Source: Steromphala cineraria
Taxonomy: Eukaryota; Mollusca; Gastropoda; Trochida; Trochidae
Assembly: GCA_916613615.1 (NCBI GenBank)
Contig: OU744723.1
Location: 62,380,239 to 62,444,238, forward strand
Length of the DNA: 64,000 nt
Reading direction: 5' to 3'
Positions within the stretch are counted from its first letter, which is position 1. Every line of letters begins with the position of its first letter. Below are positions 13,801-31,172 of the stretch, piece by piece. A model generated the notes under the pieces. It ran no database searches. It saw only the letters and a program-made list of their open reading frames with translations, and was not told the origin of the DNA. The position numbers and the translations under genes are program-made.

Positions 13801-16800
13801 TTACACATGTAGTCATGAATCAAACACAAATGTTACACCTGTAGTCATGAATCAAACACAAATGTTACACATGTAGTCATGAATCAAACACAAATGTTAC
13901 ACCTGTAGTCATGAATCAAACACAAATGTTTCACATGTAGTCATGAATCAAACACAAATGTTACACCTGTAGTCATGAATCAAACACAAATGTTACACCT
14001 GTAGTCATGAATCAAACACAAATGTTTCACATGTAGTCATGAATCAAACACAAATGTTACACCTGTAGTCATGAATCAAACACAAATGTTACACTTGTAG
14101 TCATGAATCAAAAAAACATATTACACATGTAGTCATGAATCAAACACAAATGTTACACATGTAGTCATGAATCAAACACAAATGTTACACTTGTAGTCAT
14201 GAATCAAACACAAATGTTACACTTGTAGTCATGAATCAAACACAAATGTTTCAGATGTAGTCATGAATCAAACACAAATGTTACACATGTAGTCATGAAT
14301 CAAACACAAATGTTACACCTGTAGTCATGAATCAAACACAAATGTTACACCTGTAGTCATGAATCAAACACAAATGTTACACTTGTAGTCATTAATCAAA
14401 CACAAATATTACACATGTAGTCATGAATCAAACACAAATGTTACACTTGTAGTCATGAATCAAACACAAATGTTACACTTGTAGTCATGAATCAAACACA
14501 AATGTTACACCTGTAGTCATGAATCAAACACAAATGTTACACCTGTAGTCATGAATCAAACACAAATGTTAAACCTGTAGTCATGAATCAAACACAAATG
14601 TTACACCTGTAGTCATGAATCAAACACAAATGTTTCACATTTAGTCATGAATCAAACACAAATGTTACACCTGTAGTCATGAATCAAACACAAATGTTAC
14701 ACCTGTAGTCATGAATCAAACACAAATGTTTCACATGTAGTCATGAATCAAACACAAATGTTACACCTGTAGTCATGAATCAAACACAGATGTTACACTT
14801 GTAGTCATGAATCAAAAAAACATATTACACATGTAGTCATGAATCAAAAAAACATATTACACATGTAGTCATGAATCAAACACAAATGTTACACCTGTAG
14901 TCATGAATCAAACACAAATGTTACACATGTAGTCATGAATCAAACACAAATGTTACACATGTAGTCATGAATCAAACACAAATGTTACACCTGTAGTCAT
15001 GAATCAAACACAAATGTTTCACATGTAGTCATGAATCAAACACAAATGTTACACATGTAGTCATGAATCAAACACAAATGTTACACCTGTAGTCATGAAT
15101 CAAACACAAATGTTACACTTGTAGTCATGAATCAAAAAAACATATTACACATGTAGTCATGAATCAAACACAAATGTTACACTTGTAGTCATGAATCAAA
15201 AAAACATATTACACATGTAGTCATGAATCAAAAAAACATATTACACATGTAGTCATTAATCAAACACAAATGTTACACCTGTAGTCATGAATCAAACACA
15301 AATGTTACACTTGTAGTCATGAATCAAAAAAACATATTACACATGTAGTCATGAATCAAACACAAATGTTACACCTGTAGTCATGAATCAAACACAAATG
15401 TTACACCTGTAGTCATGAATCAAACACAAATGTTACACATGTAGTCATGAATCAAACACAAATGTTACACCTGTAGTCATGAATCAAACACAAATGTTAG
15501 ACTTGTAGTCATGAATCAAACACAAATGTTACACATGTAGTCATGAATGAAACACAAATGTTACACCTGTAGTCATGAATCAAACACATATGTTACACAT
15601 GTAGTCATGAATCAAACACAAATGTTAAACCTGTAGTCATGAATCAAACACAAATGTTACACCTGTAGTCATGAATCAAACACAAATGTTTCACATGTAG
15701 TCATGAATCAAACACAAATGTTACACCTGTAGTCATGAATCAAACACAGATGTTACACTTGTAGTCATGAATCAAAAAAACATATTACACATGTAGTCAT
15801 GAATCAAACACAAATGTTACACCTGTAGTCATGAATCAAACACAAATGTTACACCTGTAGTCATGAATCAAACACAAATGTTACACCTGTAGTCATGAAT
15901 CAAACACAAATGTTACACATGTAGTCATGAATCAAACACAAATGTTACACCTGTAGTCATGAATCAAACACAAATGTTTCACATGTAGTCATGAATCAAA
16001 CACAAATGTTACACCTGTAGTCATGAATCAAACACAAATGTTACACCTGTAGTCATGAATCAAACACAAATGTTACACCTGTAGTCATGAATCAAACACA
16101 AATGTTACACATGTAGTCATGAATCAAACACAAATGTTACACCTGTAGTCATGAATCAAACACAAATGTTACACATGTAGTCATGAATCAAACACAAATG
16201 TTACACCTGTAGTCATGAATCAAACACAAATGTTACACATGTAGTCATGAATCAAACACAAATGTTAAACCTGTAGTCATGAATCAAATACAAATGTTAC
16301 ACCTGTAGTCATGAATCAAACACAAATGTTAAACCTGTAGTCATGAATCAAACACAAATGTTACACCTGTAGTCATGAATCAAACACAAATGTTAGACTT
16401 GTAGTCATGAATCAAACACAAATGTTACACATGTAGTCATGAATCAAACACAAATGTTACACCTGTAGTCATGAATCAAACACAAATGTTACACCTGTAG
16501 TCATGAATCAAACACAAATGTTACACCTGTAGTCATGAATCAAACACAAATGTTACACCTGTAGTCATGAATCAAACACAAATGTTACACCTGTAGTCAT
16601 GAATCAAACACATATGTTACACTTGTAGTCATGAATCAAACACAAATGTTACACCTGTAGTAATGAATCAAACACAAATGTTACACTTGTAGTCATTAAT
16701 CAAACACAAATCTTACACATGTAGTCATGAATCAAACACAAATGTTACACTTGTAGTCATGAATCAAACACAAATGTTACACTTGTAGTCATGAATCAAA

Positions 16801-17529
16801 CACAAATGTTACACCTGTAGTCATGAATCAAACACAAATGTTACACCTGTAGTCATGAATCAAACACAAATGTTAAACCTGTAGTCATGAATCAAACACA
16901 AATGTTACACCTGTAGTCATGAATCAAACACAAATGTTTCACATTTAGTCATGAATCAAACACAAATGTTACACATGTAGTCATGAATCAAACACAAATG
17001 TTACACCTGTAGTCATGAATCAAACACAAATGTTACACTTGTAGTCATTAATCAAACACAAATATTACACATGTAGTCATGAATCAAACACAAATGTTAC
17101 ACTTGTAGTCATGAATCAAACACAAATGTTACACTTGTAGTCATGAATCAAACACAAATGTTACACCTGTAGTCATGAATCAAACACAAATGTTACACCT
17201 GTAGTCATGAATCAAACACAAATGTTAAACCTGTAGTCATGAATCAAACACAAATGTTACACCTGTAGTCATGAATCAAACACAAATGTTTCACATTTAG
17301 TCATGAATCAAACACAAATGTTACACCTGTAGTCATGAATCAAACACAAATGTTACACCTGTAGTCATGAATCAAACACAAATGTTACACATGTAGTCAT
17401 GAATCAAACACAAATGATACACCTGTAGTCATGAATCAAACACAAATGTTTCACATGTAGTCATGAATCAAACACAAATGTTACACCTGTAGTCATGAAT
17501 CAAACACAGATGTTACACTTGTAGTCATG

Positions 17530-20500
17530 AATCAAAAAAACATATTACACATGTAGTCATGAATCAAAAAAACATATTACACATGTAGTCATGAATCAAA
17601 CACAAATGTTACACCTGTAGTCATGAATCAAACACAAATGTTACACATGTAGTCATGAATCAAACACAAATGTTACACATGTAGTCATGAATCAAACACA
17701 AATGTTACACCTGTAGTCATGAATCAAACACAAATGTTTCACATGTAGTCATGAATCAAACACAAATGTTACACCTGTAGTCATGAATCAAACACAAATG
17801 TTACACTTGTAGTCATGAATCAAAAAAACATATTACACATGTAGTCATGAATCAAACACAAATGTTACACCTGTAGTCATGAATCAAACACAAATGTTAC
17901 ACCTGTAGTCATGAATCAAACACAAATGTTACACATGTAGTCATGAATCAAACACAAATGTTACACCTGTAGTCATGAATCAAACACAAATGTTAGACTT
18001 GTAGTCATGAATCAAACACAAATGTTACACATGTAGTCATGAATGAAACACAAATGTTACACCTGTAGTCATGAATCAAACACATATGTTACACATGTAG
18101 TCATGAATCAAACACAAATGTTACACATGTAGTTATGAATCAAACACAAATGTTAAACCTGTAGTCATGAATCAAATACAAATGTTACACCTGTAGTCAT
18201 GAATCAAACACAAATGTTAAACCTGTAGTCATGAATCAAACACAAATGTTACACCTGTAGTCATGAATCAAACACAAATGTTAGACTTGTAGTCATGAAT
18301 CAAACACAAATGTTACACATGTAGTCATGAATCAAACACAAATGTTACACCTGTAGTCATGAATCAAACACAAATGTTACACCTGTAGTCATGAATCAAA
18401 CACAAATGTTACACATGTAGTCATGAATCAAACACAAATGTTACACCTGTAGTCATGAATCAAACACAAATGTTACACCTGTAGTCATGAATCAAACACA
18501 TATGTTACACTTGTAGTCATGAATCAAACACAAATGTTACACCTGTAGTAATGAATCAAACACAAATGTTACACTTGTAGTCATTAATCAAACACAAATA
18601 TTACACATGTAGTCATGAATCAAACACAAATGTTACACTTGTAGTCATGAATCAAACACAAATGTTACACTTGTAGTCATGAATCAAACACAAATGTTAC
18701 ACCTGTAGTCATGAATCAAACACAAATGTTAAACCTGTAGTCATGAATCAAACACAAATGTTACACCTGTAGTCATGAATCAAACACAAATGTTACACCT
18801 GTAGTCATGAATCAAACACAAATGTTTCACATTTAGTCATGAATCAAACACAAATGTTACACATGTAGTCATGAATCAAACACAAATGTTACACCTGTAG
18901 TCATGAATCAAACACAAATGTTACACTTGTAGTCATTAATCAAACACAAATATTACACATGTAGTCATGAATCAAACACAAATGTTACACTTGTAGTCAT
19001 GAATCAAACACAAATGTTACACTTGTAGTCATGAATCAAACACAAATGTTACACCTGTAGTCATGAATCAAACACAAATGTTACACCTGTAGTCATGAAT
19101 CAAACACAAATGTTAAACCTGTAGTCATGAATCAAACACAAATGTTACACCTGTAGTCATGAATCAAACACAAATGTTTCACATTTAGTCATGAATCAAA
19201 CACAAATGTTACACCTGTAGTCATGAATCAAACACAAATGTTACACCTGTAGTCATGAATCAAACACAAATGTTACACATGTAGTCATGAATCAAACACA
19301 AATGTTACACCTGTAGTCATGAATCAAACACAAATGTTTCACATGTAGTCATGAATCAAACACAAATGTTACACCTGTAGTCATGAATCAAACACAGATG
19401 TTACACTTGTAGTCATGAATCAAAAAAACATATTACACATGTAGTCATGAATCAAAAAAACATATTACACATGTAGTCATGAATCAAACACAAATGTTAC
19501 ACCTGTAGTCATGAATCAAACACAAATGTTACACATGTAGTCATGAATCAAACACAAATGTTACACATGTAGTCATGAATCAAACACAAATGTTACACCT
19601 GTAGTCATGAATCAAACACAAATGTTTCACATGTAGTCATGAATCAAACACAAATGTTACACCTGTAGTCATGAATCAAACACAAATGTTACACTTGTAG
19701 TCATGAATCAAAAAAACATATTACACATGTAGTCATGAATCAAACACAAATGTTACACCTGTAGTCATGAATCAAACACAAATGTTACACCTGTAGTCAT
19801 GAATCAAACACAAATGTTACACATGTAGTCATGAATCAAACACAAATGTTACACCTGTAGTCATGAATCAAACACAAATGTTAGACTTGTAGTCATGAAT
19901 CAAACACAAATGTTACACATGTAGTCATGAATGAAACACAAATGTTACACCTGTAGTCATGAATCAAACACATATGTTACACATGTAGTCATGAATCAAA
20001 CACAAATGTTAAACCTGTAGTCATGAATCAAACACAAATGTTACACCTGTAGTCATGAATCAAACACAAATGTTTCACATGTAGTCATGAATCAAACACA
20101 AATGTTACACCTGTAGTCATGAATCAAACACAGATGTTACACTTGTAGTCATGAATCAAAAAAACATATTACACATGTAGTCATGAATCAAACACAAATG
20201 TTACACCTGTAGTCATGAATCAAACACAAATGTTACACCTGTAGTCATGAATCAAACACAAATGTTACACCTGTAGTCATGAATCAAACACAAATGTTAC
20301 ACATGTAGTCATGAATCAAACACAAATGTTACACCTGTAGTCATGAATCAAACACAAATGTTTCACATGTAGTCATGAATCAAACACAAATGTTACACAT
20401 GTAGTCATGAATCAAACACAAATGTTACACCTGTAGTCATGAATCAAACACAAATGTTACACCTGTAGTCATGAATCAAACACAAATGTTACACATGTAG

Positions 20501-23500
20501 TCATGAATCAAACACAAATGTTACACATGTAGTCATGAATCAAACACAAATGTTACACATGTAGTCATGAATCAAACACAAATGTTACACCTGTAGTCAT
20601 GAATCAAACACAAATGTTACACATGTAGTCATGAATCAAACACAAATGTTAAACCTGTAGTCATGAATCAAACACAAATGTTACACCTGTAGTCATGAAT
20701 CAAACACAAATGTTAAACCTGTAGTCATGAATCAAACACAAATGTTACACCTGTAGTCATGAATCAAACACAAATGTTAGACTTGTAGTCATGAATCAAA
20801 CACAAATGTTACACATGTAGTCATGAATCAAACACAAATGTTACACCTGTAGTCATGAATCAAACACAAATGTTACACCTGTAGTCATGAATCAAACACA
20901 AATGTTACACCTGTAGTCATGAATCAAACACAAATGTTACACCTGTAGTCATGAATCAAACACAAATGTTACACCTGTAGTCATGAATCAAACACAAATG
21001 TTACACCTGTAGTCATGAATCAAACACATATGTTACACTTGTAGTCATGAATCAAACACAAATGTTACACCTGTAGTAATGAATCAAACACAAATGTTAC
21101 ACTTGTAGTCATTAATCAAACACAAATATTACACATGTAGTCATGAATCAAACACAAATGTTACACTTGTAGTCATGAATCAAACACAAATGTTACACTT
21201 GTAGTCATGAATCAAACACAAATGTTACACCTGTAGTCATGAATCAAACACAAATGTTACACATGTAGTCATGAATCAAACACAAATGTTAAACCTGTAG
21301 TCATGAATCAAACACAAATGTTACACCTGTAGTCATGAATCAAACACAAATGTTTCACATTTAGTCATGAATCAAACACAAATGTTACACATGTAGTCAT
21401 GAATCAAACACAAATGTTACACCTGTAGTCATGAATCAAACACAAATGTTACACTTGTAGTCATTAATCAAACACAAATATTACACATGTAGTCATGAAT
21501 CAAACACAAATGTTACACTTGTAGTCATGAATCAAACACAAATGTTACACTTGTAGTCATGAATCAAACACAAATGTTACACCTGTAGTCATGAATCAAA
21601 CACAAATGTTACACCTGTAGTCATGAATCAAACACAAATGTTAAACCTGTAGTCATGAATCAAACACAAATGTTACACCTGTAGTCATGAATCAAACACA
21701 AATGTTTCACATGTAGTCATGAATCAAACACAAATGTTACACATGTAGTCATGAATCAAACACAAATGTTACACCTGTAGTCATGAATCAAACACAAATG
21801 TTACACATGTAGTCATGAATCAAACACAAATGATACACCTGTAGTCATGAATCAAACACAAATGTTTCACATGTAGTCATGAATCAAACACAAATGTTAC
21901 ACCTGTAGTCATGAATCAAACACAGATGTTACACTTGTAGTCATGAATCAAAAAAACATATTACACATGTAGTCATGAATCAAAAAAACATATTACACAT
22001 GTAGTCATGAATCAAACACAAATGTTACACCTGTAGTCATGAATCAAATACAAATGTTACACATGTAGTCATGAATCAAACACAAATGTTACACCTGTAG
22101 TCATGAATCAAACACAAATGTTACACCTGTAGTCATGAATCAAACACAAATGTTTCACATGTAGTCATGAATCAAACACAAATGTTACACCTGTAGTCAT
22201 GAATCAAACACAAATGTTACACTTGTAGTCATGAATCAAAAAAACATATTACACATGTAGTCATGAATCAAACACAAATGTTACACCTGTAGTCATGAAT
22301 CAAACACATATGTTACACTTGTAGTCATGAATCAAACACAAATGTTACACATGTAGTCATGAATCAAACACAAATGTTACACTTGTAGTCATTAATCAAA
22401 CACAAATATTACACATGTAGTCATGAATCAAACACAAATGTTACACTTGTAGTCATGAATCAAACACAAATGTTACACTTGTAGTCATGAATCAAACACA
22501 AATGTTACACCTGTAGTCATGAATCAAACACAAATGTTACACCTGTAGTCATGAATCAAACACAAATGTTACACCTGTAGTCATGAATCAAACACAAATG
22601 TTACACCTGTAGTCATGAATCAAACACAAATGTTTCACATTTAGTCATGAATCAAACACAAATGTTACACATGTAGTCATGAATCAAACACAAATGTTAC
22701 ACTTGTAGTCATGAATCAAACACAAATGTTACACTTGTAGTCATTAATCAAACACAAATGTTACACATGTAGTCATGAATCAAACACAAATGTTACACTT
22801 GTAGTCATGAATCAAACACAAATGTTACACATGTAGTCATGAATCAAACACAAATGTTACACCTGTAGTCATGAATCAAACACAAATGTTACACCTGTAG
22901 TCATGAATCAAACACAAATGTTAAACCTGTAGTCATGAATCAAACACAAATGTTACACCTGTAGTCATGAATCAAACACAAATGTTTCACATTTAGTCAT
23001 GAATCAAACACAAATGTTACACATGTAGTCATGAATCAAACACAAATGTTACACCTGTAGTCATGAATCAAACACAAATGTTACACATGTAGTCATGAAT
23101 CAAACACAAATGTTACACCTGTAGTCATGAATCAAACACAAATGTTTCACATGTAGTCATGAATCAAACACAAATGTTACACCTGTAGTCATGAATCAAA
23201 CACAGATGTTACAATTGTAGTCATGAATCAAAAAAACATATTACACATGTAGTCATGAATCAAAAAAACATATTACACATGTAGTCATGAATCAAACACA
23301 AATGTTACACCTGTAGTCATGAATCAAACACAAATGTTACACATGTAGTCATGAATCAAACACAAATGTTACACCTGTAGTCATGAATCAAACACAAATG
23401 TTACACCTGTAGTCATGAATCAAACACAAATGTTTCACATGTAGTCATGAATCAAACACAAATGTTTCACATGTAGTCATGAATCAAACACAAATGTTAC

Positions 23501-26500
23501 ACCTGTAGTCATGAATCAAACACAAATGTTACACTTGTAGTCATGAATCAAAAAAACATATTACACATGTAGTCATGAATCAAACACAAATGTTACACAT
23601 GTAGTCATGAATCAAACACAAATGTTACACTTGTAGTCATGAATCAAACACAAATGTTACACTTGTAGTCATGAATCAAACACAAATGTTACACCTGTAG
23701 TCATGAATCAAACACAAATGTTTCACATGTAGTCATGAATCAAACACAGATGTTACACCTGTAGTCATGAATCAAACACAGATGTTACACCTGTAGTCAT
23801 GAATCAAACACAGATGTTACACCTGTAGTCATGAATCAAACACAGATGTTACACATGTAGTCATGAATCAAACACAGATGTTTCACATGTAGTCATGAAT
23901 CAAACACAGATGTTACACTTGTAGTCATGAATCAAACACAAATGTTACACATGCAGTCATGAATCAAACACAAATGTTACACCTGTAGTCATGAATCAAA
24001 CACAAATGTTACACCTGTAGTCATGAATCAAACACAAATGTTACACTTGTAGTCATGAATCAAAAAAACATATTACACATGTAGTCATGAATCAAACACA
24101 AATGTTACACTTGTAGTCATGAATCAAACACAAATGTTACACTTGTAGTCATGAATCAAACACAAATGTTACACCTGTAGTCATGAATCAAACACAAATG
24201 TTACACCTGTAGTCATGAATCAAACACAAATGTTAAACCTGTAGTCATGAATCAAACATAAATGTTACACCTGTAGTCATGAATCAAACACAAATGTTTC
24301 ACATTTAGTCATGAATCAAACACAAATGTTACACCTGTAGTCATGAATCAAACACAAATGTTACACCTGTAGTCATGAATCAAACACAAATGTTACACAT
24401 GTAGTCATGAATCAAACACAAATGTTACACCTGTAGTCATGAATCAAACACAAATGTTTCACATGTAGTCATGAATCAAACACAAATGTTACACCTGTAG
24501 TCATGAATCAAACACAGATGTTACACTTGTAGTCATGAATCAAAAAAACATATTACACATGTAGTCATGAATCAAAAAAACATATTACACATGTAGTCAT
24601 GAATCAAACACAAATGTTACACCTGTAGTCATGAATCAAACACAAATGTTACACATGTAGTCATGAATCAAACACAAATGTTACACATGTAGTCATGAAT
24701 CAAACACAAATGTTACACCTGTAGTCATGAATCAAACACAAATGTTTCACATGTAGTCATGAATCAAACACAAATGTTACACCTGTAGTCATGAATCAAA
24801 CACAAATGTTACACTTGTAGTCATGAATCAAAAAAACATATTACACATGTAGTCATGAATCAAACACAAATGTTACACCTGTAGTCATGAATCAAACACA
24901 AATGTTACACCTGTAGTCATGAATCAAACACAAATGTTACACATGTAGTCATGAATCAAACACAAATGTTACACCTGTAGTCATGAATCAAACACAAATG
25001 TTAGACTTGTAGTCATGAATCAAACACAAATGTTACACATGTAGTCATGAATGAAACACAAATGTTACACCTGTAGTCATGAATCAAACACATATGTTAC
25101 ACATGTAGTCATGAATCAAACACAAATGTTACACATGTAGTTATGAATCAAACACAAATGTTAAACCTGTAGTCATGAATCAAATACAAATGTTACACCT
25201 GTAGTCATGAATCAAACACAAATGTTAAACCTGTAGTCATGAATCAAACACAAATGTTACACCTGTAGTCATGAATCAAACACAAATGTTACACTTGTAG
25301 TCATGAATCAAACACAAATGTTACACATGTAGTCATGAATCAAACACAAATGTTACACCTGTAGTCATGAATCAAACACAAATGTTACACCTGTAGTCAT
25401 GAATCAAACACAAATGTTACACCTGTAGTCATGAATCAAACACAAATGTTACACCTGTAGTCATGAATCAAACACAAATGTTACACCTGTAGTCATGAAT
25501 CAAACACATATGTTACACTTGTAGTCATGAATCAAACACAAATGTTACACCTGTAGTAATGAATCAAACACAAATGTTACACTTGTAGTCATTAATCAAA
25601 CACAAATATTACACATGTAGTCATGAATCAAACACAAATGTTACACTTGTAGTCATGAATCAAACACAAATGTTACACTTGTAGTCATGAATCAAACACA
25701 AATGTTACACCTGTAGTCATGAATCAAACACAAATGTTAAACCTGTAGTCATGAATCAAACACAAATGTTACACCTGTAGTCATGAATCAAACACAAATG
25801 TTACACCTGTAGTCATGAATCAAACACAAATGTTTCACATTTAGTCATGAATCAAACACAAATGTTACACATGTAGTCATGAATCAAACACAAATGTTAC
25901 ACCTGTAGTCATGAATCAAACACAAATGTTACACTTGTAGTCATTAATCAAACACAAATATTACACATGTAGTCATGAATCAAACACAAATGTTACACTT
26001 GTAGTCATGAATCAAACACAAATGTTACACTTGTAGTCATGAATCAAACACAAATGTTACACCTGTAGTCATGAATCAAACACAAATGTTACACTTGTAG
26101 TCATGATCAAACACAAATGTTTCACCTGTAGTCATGAATCAAACACAAATGTTACACATGTAGTCATGAATCAAACACAAATGTTTCACATTTAGTCATG
26201 AATCAAACACAAATGTTACACCTGTAGTCATGAATCAAACACAAATGTTACACCTGTAGTCATGAATCAAACACAAATGTTACACATGTAGTCATGAATC
26301 AAACACAAATGTTACACCTGTAGTCATGAATCAAACACAAATGTTACACATGTAGTCATGAATCAAACACAAATGTTACACCTGTAGTCATGAATCAAAC
26401 ACAGATGTTACACTTGTAGTCATGAATCAAAAAAACATATTACACATGTAGTCATGAATCAAAAAAACATATTACACATGTAGTCATGAATCAAACACAA

Positions 26501-29500
26501 ATGTTACACCTGTAGTCATGAATCAAACACAAATGTTACACATGTAGTCATGAATCAAACACAAATGTTACACATGTAGTCATGAATCAAACACAAATGT
26601 TACACCTGTAGTCATGAATCAAACACAAATGTTTCACATGTAGTCATGAATCAAACACAAATGTTACACCTGTAGTCATGAATCAAACACAAATGTTACA
26701 CATGTAGTCATGAATCAAAAAAACATATTACACATGTAGTCATGAATCAAACACAAATGTTACACCTGTAGTCATGAATCAAACACAAATGTTACACCTG
26801 TAGTCATGAATCAAACACAAATGTTACACATGTAGTCATGAATCAAACACAAATGTTACACCTGTAGTCATGAATCAAACACAAATGTTAGACTTGTAGT
26901 CATGAATCAAACACAAATGTTACACATGTAGTCATGAATGAAACACAAATGTTACACCTGTAGTCATGAATCAAACACAAATGTTACACATGTAGTCATG
27001 AATCAAACACAAATGTTAAACCTGTAGTCATGAATCAAACACAAATGTTACACCTGTAGTCATGAATCAAACACAAATGTTTCACATGTAGTCATGAATC
27101 AAACACAAATGTTACACCTGTAGTCATGAATCAAACACAGATGTTACACTTGTAGTCATGAATCAAAAAAACATATTACACATGTAGTCATGAATCAAAC
27201 ACAAATGTTACACCTGTAGTCATGAATCAAACACAAATGTTACACCTGTAGTCATGAATCAAACACAAATGTTACACCTGTAGTCATGAATCAAACACAA
27301 ATGTTACACATGTAGTCATGAATCAAACACAAATGTTACACATGTAGTCATGAATCAAACACAAATGTTTCACATGTAGTCATGAATCAAACACAAATGT
27401 TACACCTGTAGTCATGAATCAAACACAAATGTTACACCTGTAGTCATGAATCAAACACAAATGTTACACCTGTAGTCATGAATCAAACACAAATGTTACA
27501 CATGTAGTCATGAATCAAACACAAATGTTACACCTGTAGTCATGAATCAAACACAAATGTTACACATGTAGTCATGAATCAAACACAAATGTTACACCTG
27601 TAGTCATGAATCAAACACAAATGTTACACATGTAGTCATGAATCAAACACAAATGTTAAACCTGTAGTCATGAATCAAACACAAATGTTACACCTGTAGT
27701 CATGAATCAAACACAAATGTTAAACCTGTAGTCATGAATCAAACACAAATGTTACACCTGTAGTCATGAATCAAACACAAATGTTACACTTGTAGTCATG
27801 AATCAAACACAAATGTTACACATGTAGTCATGAATCAAACACAAATGTTACACCTGTAGTCATGAATCAAACACAAATGTTACACCTGTAGTCATGAATC
27901 AAACACAAATGTTACACCTGTAGTCATGAATCAAACACAAATGTTACACCTGTAGTCATGAATCAAACACAAATGTTACACCTGTAGTCATGAATCAAAC
28001 ACAAATGTTACACCTGTAGTCATGAATCAAACACATATGTTACACTTGTAGTCATGAATCAAACACAAATGTTACACCTGTAGTAATGAATCAAACACAA
28101 ATGTTACACTTGTAGTCATTAATCAAACACAAATATTACACATGTAGTCATGAATCAAACACAAATGTTACACTTGTAGTCATGAATCAAACACAAATGT
28201 TACACTTGTAGTCATGAATCAAACACAAATGTTACACCTGTAGTCATGAATCAAACACAAATGTTACACCTGTAGTCATGAATCAAACACAAATGTTAAA
28301 CCTGTAGTCATGAATCAAACACAAATGTTACACCTGTAGTCATGAATCAAACACAAATGTTTCACATTTAGTCATGAATCAAACACAAATGTTACACATG
28401 TAGTCATGAATCAAACACAAATGTTACACCTGTAGTCATGAATCAAACACAAATGTTACACTTGTAGTCATTAATCAAACACAAATATTACACATGTAGT
28501 CATGAATCAAACACAAATGTTACACTTGTAGTCATGAATCAAACACAAATGTTACACTTGTAGTCATGAATCAAACACAAATGTTACACCTGTAGTCATG
28601 AATCAAACACAAATGTTACACCTGTAGTCATGAATCAAACACAAATGTTAAACCTGTAGTCATGAATCAAACACAAATGTTACACCTGTAGTCATGAATC
28701 AAACACAAATGTTTCACATTTAGTCATGAATCAAACACAAATGTTACACCTGTAGTCATGAATCAAACACAAATGTTACACCTGTAGTCATGAATCAAAC
28801 ACAAATGTTACACATGTAGTCATGAATCAAACACAAATGATACACCTGTAGTCATGAATCAAACACAAATGTTTCACATGTAGTCATGAATCAAACACAA
28901 ATGTTACACCTGTAGTCATGAATCAAACACAGATGTTACACTTGTAGTCATGAATCAAAAAAACATATTACACATGTAGTCATGAATCAAAAAAACATAT
29001 TACACATGTAGTCATGAATCAAACACAAATGTTACACCTGTAGTCATGAATCAAATACAAATGTTACACATGTAGTCATGAATCAAACACAAATGTTACA
29101 CCTGTAGTCATGAATCAAACACAAATGTTACACCTGTAGTCATGAATCAAACACAAATGTTTCACATGTAGTCATGAATCAAACACAAATGTTACACCTG
29201 TAGTCATGAATCAAACACAAATGTTACACTTGTAGTCATGAATCAAAAAAACATATTACACATGTAGTCATGAATCAAACACAAATGTTACACCTGTAGT
29301 CATGAATCAAACACATATGTTACACTTGTAGTCATGAATCAAACACAAATGTTACACATGTAGTCATGAATCAAACACAAATGTTACACTTGTAGTCATT
29401 AATCAAACACAAATATTACACATGTAGTCATGAATCAAACACAAATGTTACACTTGTAGTCATGAATCAAACACAAATGTTACACTTGTAGTCATGAATC

Positions 29501-31172
29501 AAACACAAATGTTACACCTGTAGTCATGAATCAAACACAAATGTTACACCTGTAGTCATGAATCAAACACAAATGTTAAACCTGTAGTCATGAATCAAAC
29601 ACAAATGTTACACCTGTAGTCATGAATCAAACACAAATGTTTCACATTTAGTCATGAATCAAACACAAATGTTACACATGTAGTCATGAATCAAACACAA
29701 ATGTTACACCTGTAGTCATGAATCAAACACAAATGTTACACTTGTAGTCATTAATCAAACACAAATATTACACATGTAGTCATGAATCAAACACAAATGT
29801 TACACTTGTAGTCATGAATCAAACACAAATGTTACACATGTAGTCATGAATCAAACACAAATGTTACACCTGTAGTCATGAATCAAACACAAATGTTACA
29901 CCTGTAGTCATGAATCAAACACAAATGTTAAACCTGTAGTCATGAATCAAACACAAATGTTACACCTGTAGTCATGAATCAAACACAAATGTTTCACATT
30001 TAGTCATGAATCAAACACAAATGTTACACATGTAGTCATGAATCAAACACAAATGTTACACCTGTAGTCATGAATCAAACACAAATGTTACACATGTAGT
30101 CATGAATCAAACACAAATGTTACACCTGTAGTCATGAATCAAACACAAATGTTTCACATGTAGTCATGAATCAAACACAAATGTTACACCTGTAGTCATG
30201 AATCAAACACAGATGTTACAATTGTAGTCATGAATCAAAAAAACATATTACACATGTAGTCATGAATCAAAAAAACATATTACACATGTAGTCATGAATC
30301 AAACACAAATGTTACACCTGTAGTCATGAATCAAACACAAATGTTACACATGTAGTCATGAATCAAACACAAATGTTACACCTGTAGTCATGAATCAAAC
30401 ACAAATGTTACACCTGTAGTCATGAATCAAACACAAATGTTTCACCTGTAGTCATGAATCAAACACAAATGTTTCACATGTAGTCATGAATCAAACACAA
30501 ATGTTACACCTGTAGTCATGAATCAAACACAAATGTTACACTTGTAGTCATGAATCAAAAAAACATATTACACATGTAGTCATGAATCAAACACAAATGT
30601 TACACATGTAGTCATGAATCAAACACAAATGTTACACTTGTAGTCATGAATCAAACACAAATGTTACACCTGTAGTCATGAATCAAACACAAATGTTACA
30701 CCTGTAGTCATGAATCAAACACAAATGTTTCACATGTAGTCATGAATCAAACACAGATGTTACACCTGTAGTCATGAATCAAACACAGATGTTACACCTG
30801 TAGTCATGAATCAAACACAGATGTTACACCTGTAGTCATGAATCAAACACAGATGTTACACATGTAGTCATGAATCAAACACAAATGTTACACATGTAGT
30901 CATGAATCAAACACAGATGTTACACTTGTAGTCATGAATCAAACACAAATGTTACACATGCAGTCATGAATCAAACACAAATGTTACACCTGTAGTCATG
31001 AATCAAACACAAATGTTACACCTGTAGTCATGAATCAAACACAAATGTTACACTTGTAGTCATGAATCAAAAAAACATATTACACATGTAGTCATGAATC
31101 AAACACAAATGTTACACTTGTAGTCATGAATCAAACACAAATGTTACACTTGTAGTCATGAATCAAACACAG
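17530..31172 (+). repeat. 7.0-kb higher-order repeat, two full tandem copies
   Basis: Paired A-tract units serve as landmarks. Pairs at 17530, 19418, 21946 and 23226 recur at 24538, 26425, 28953 and 30233, an offset of 7,008 or 7,007 bp (219 units; the 1-bp difference is the deletion near 26106). A rarer marker, ACAATTGTAG, agrees: near 23212 and 30219. The match continues to about 24165/31172, where the second copy switches to CAGATG units. A third, rearranged copy has landmarks at 33913, 36409 and 38573. Confidence 0.9.
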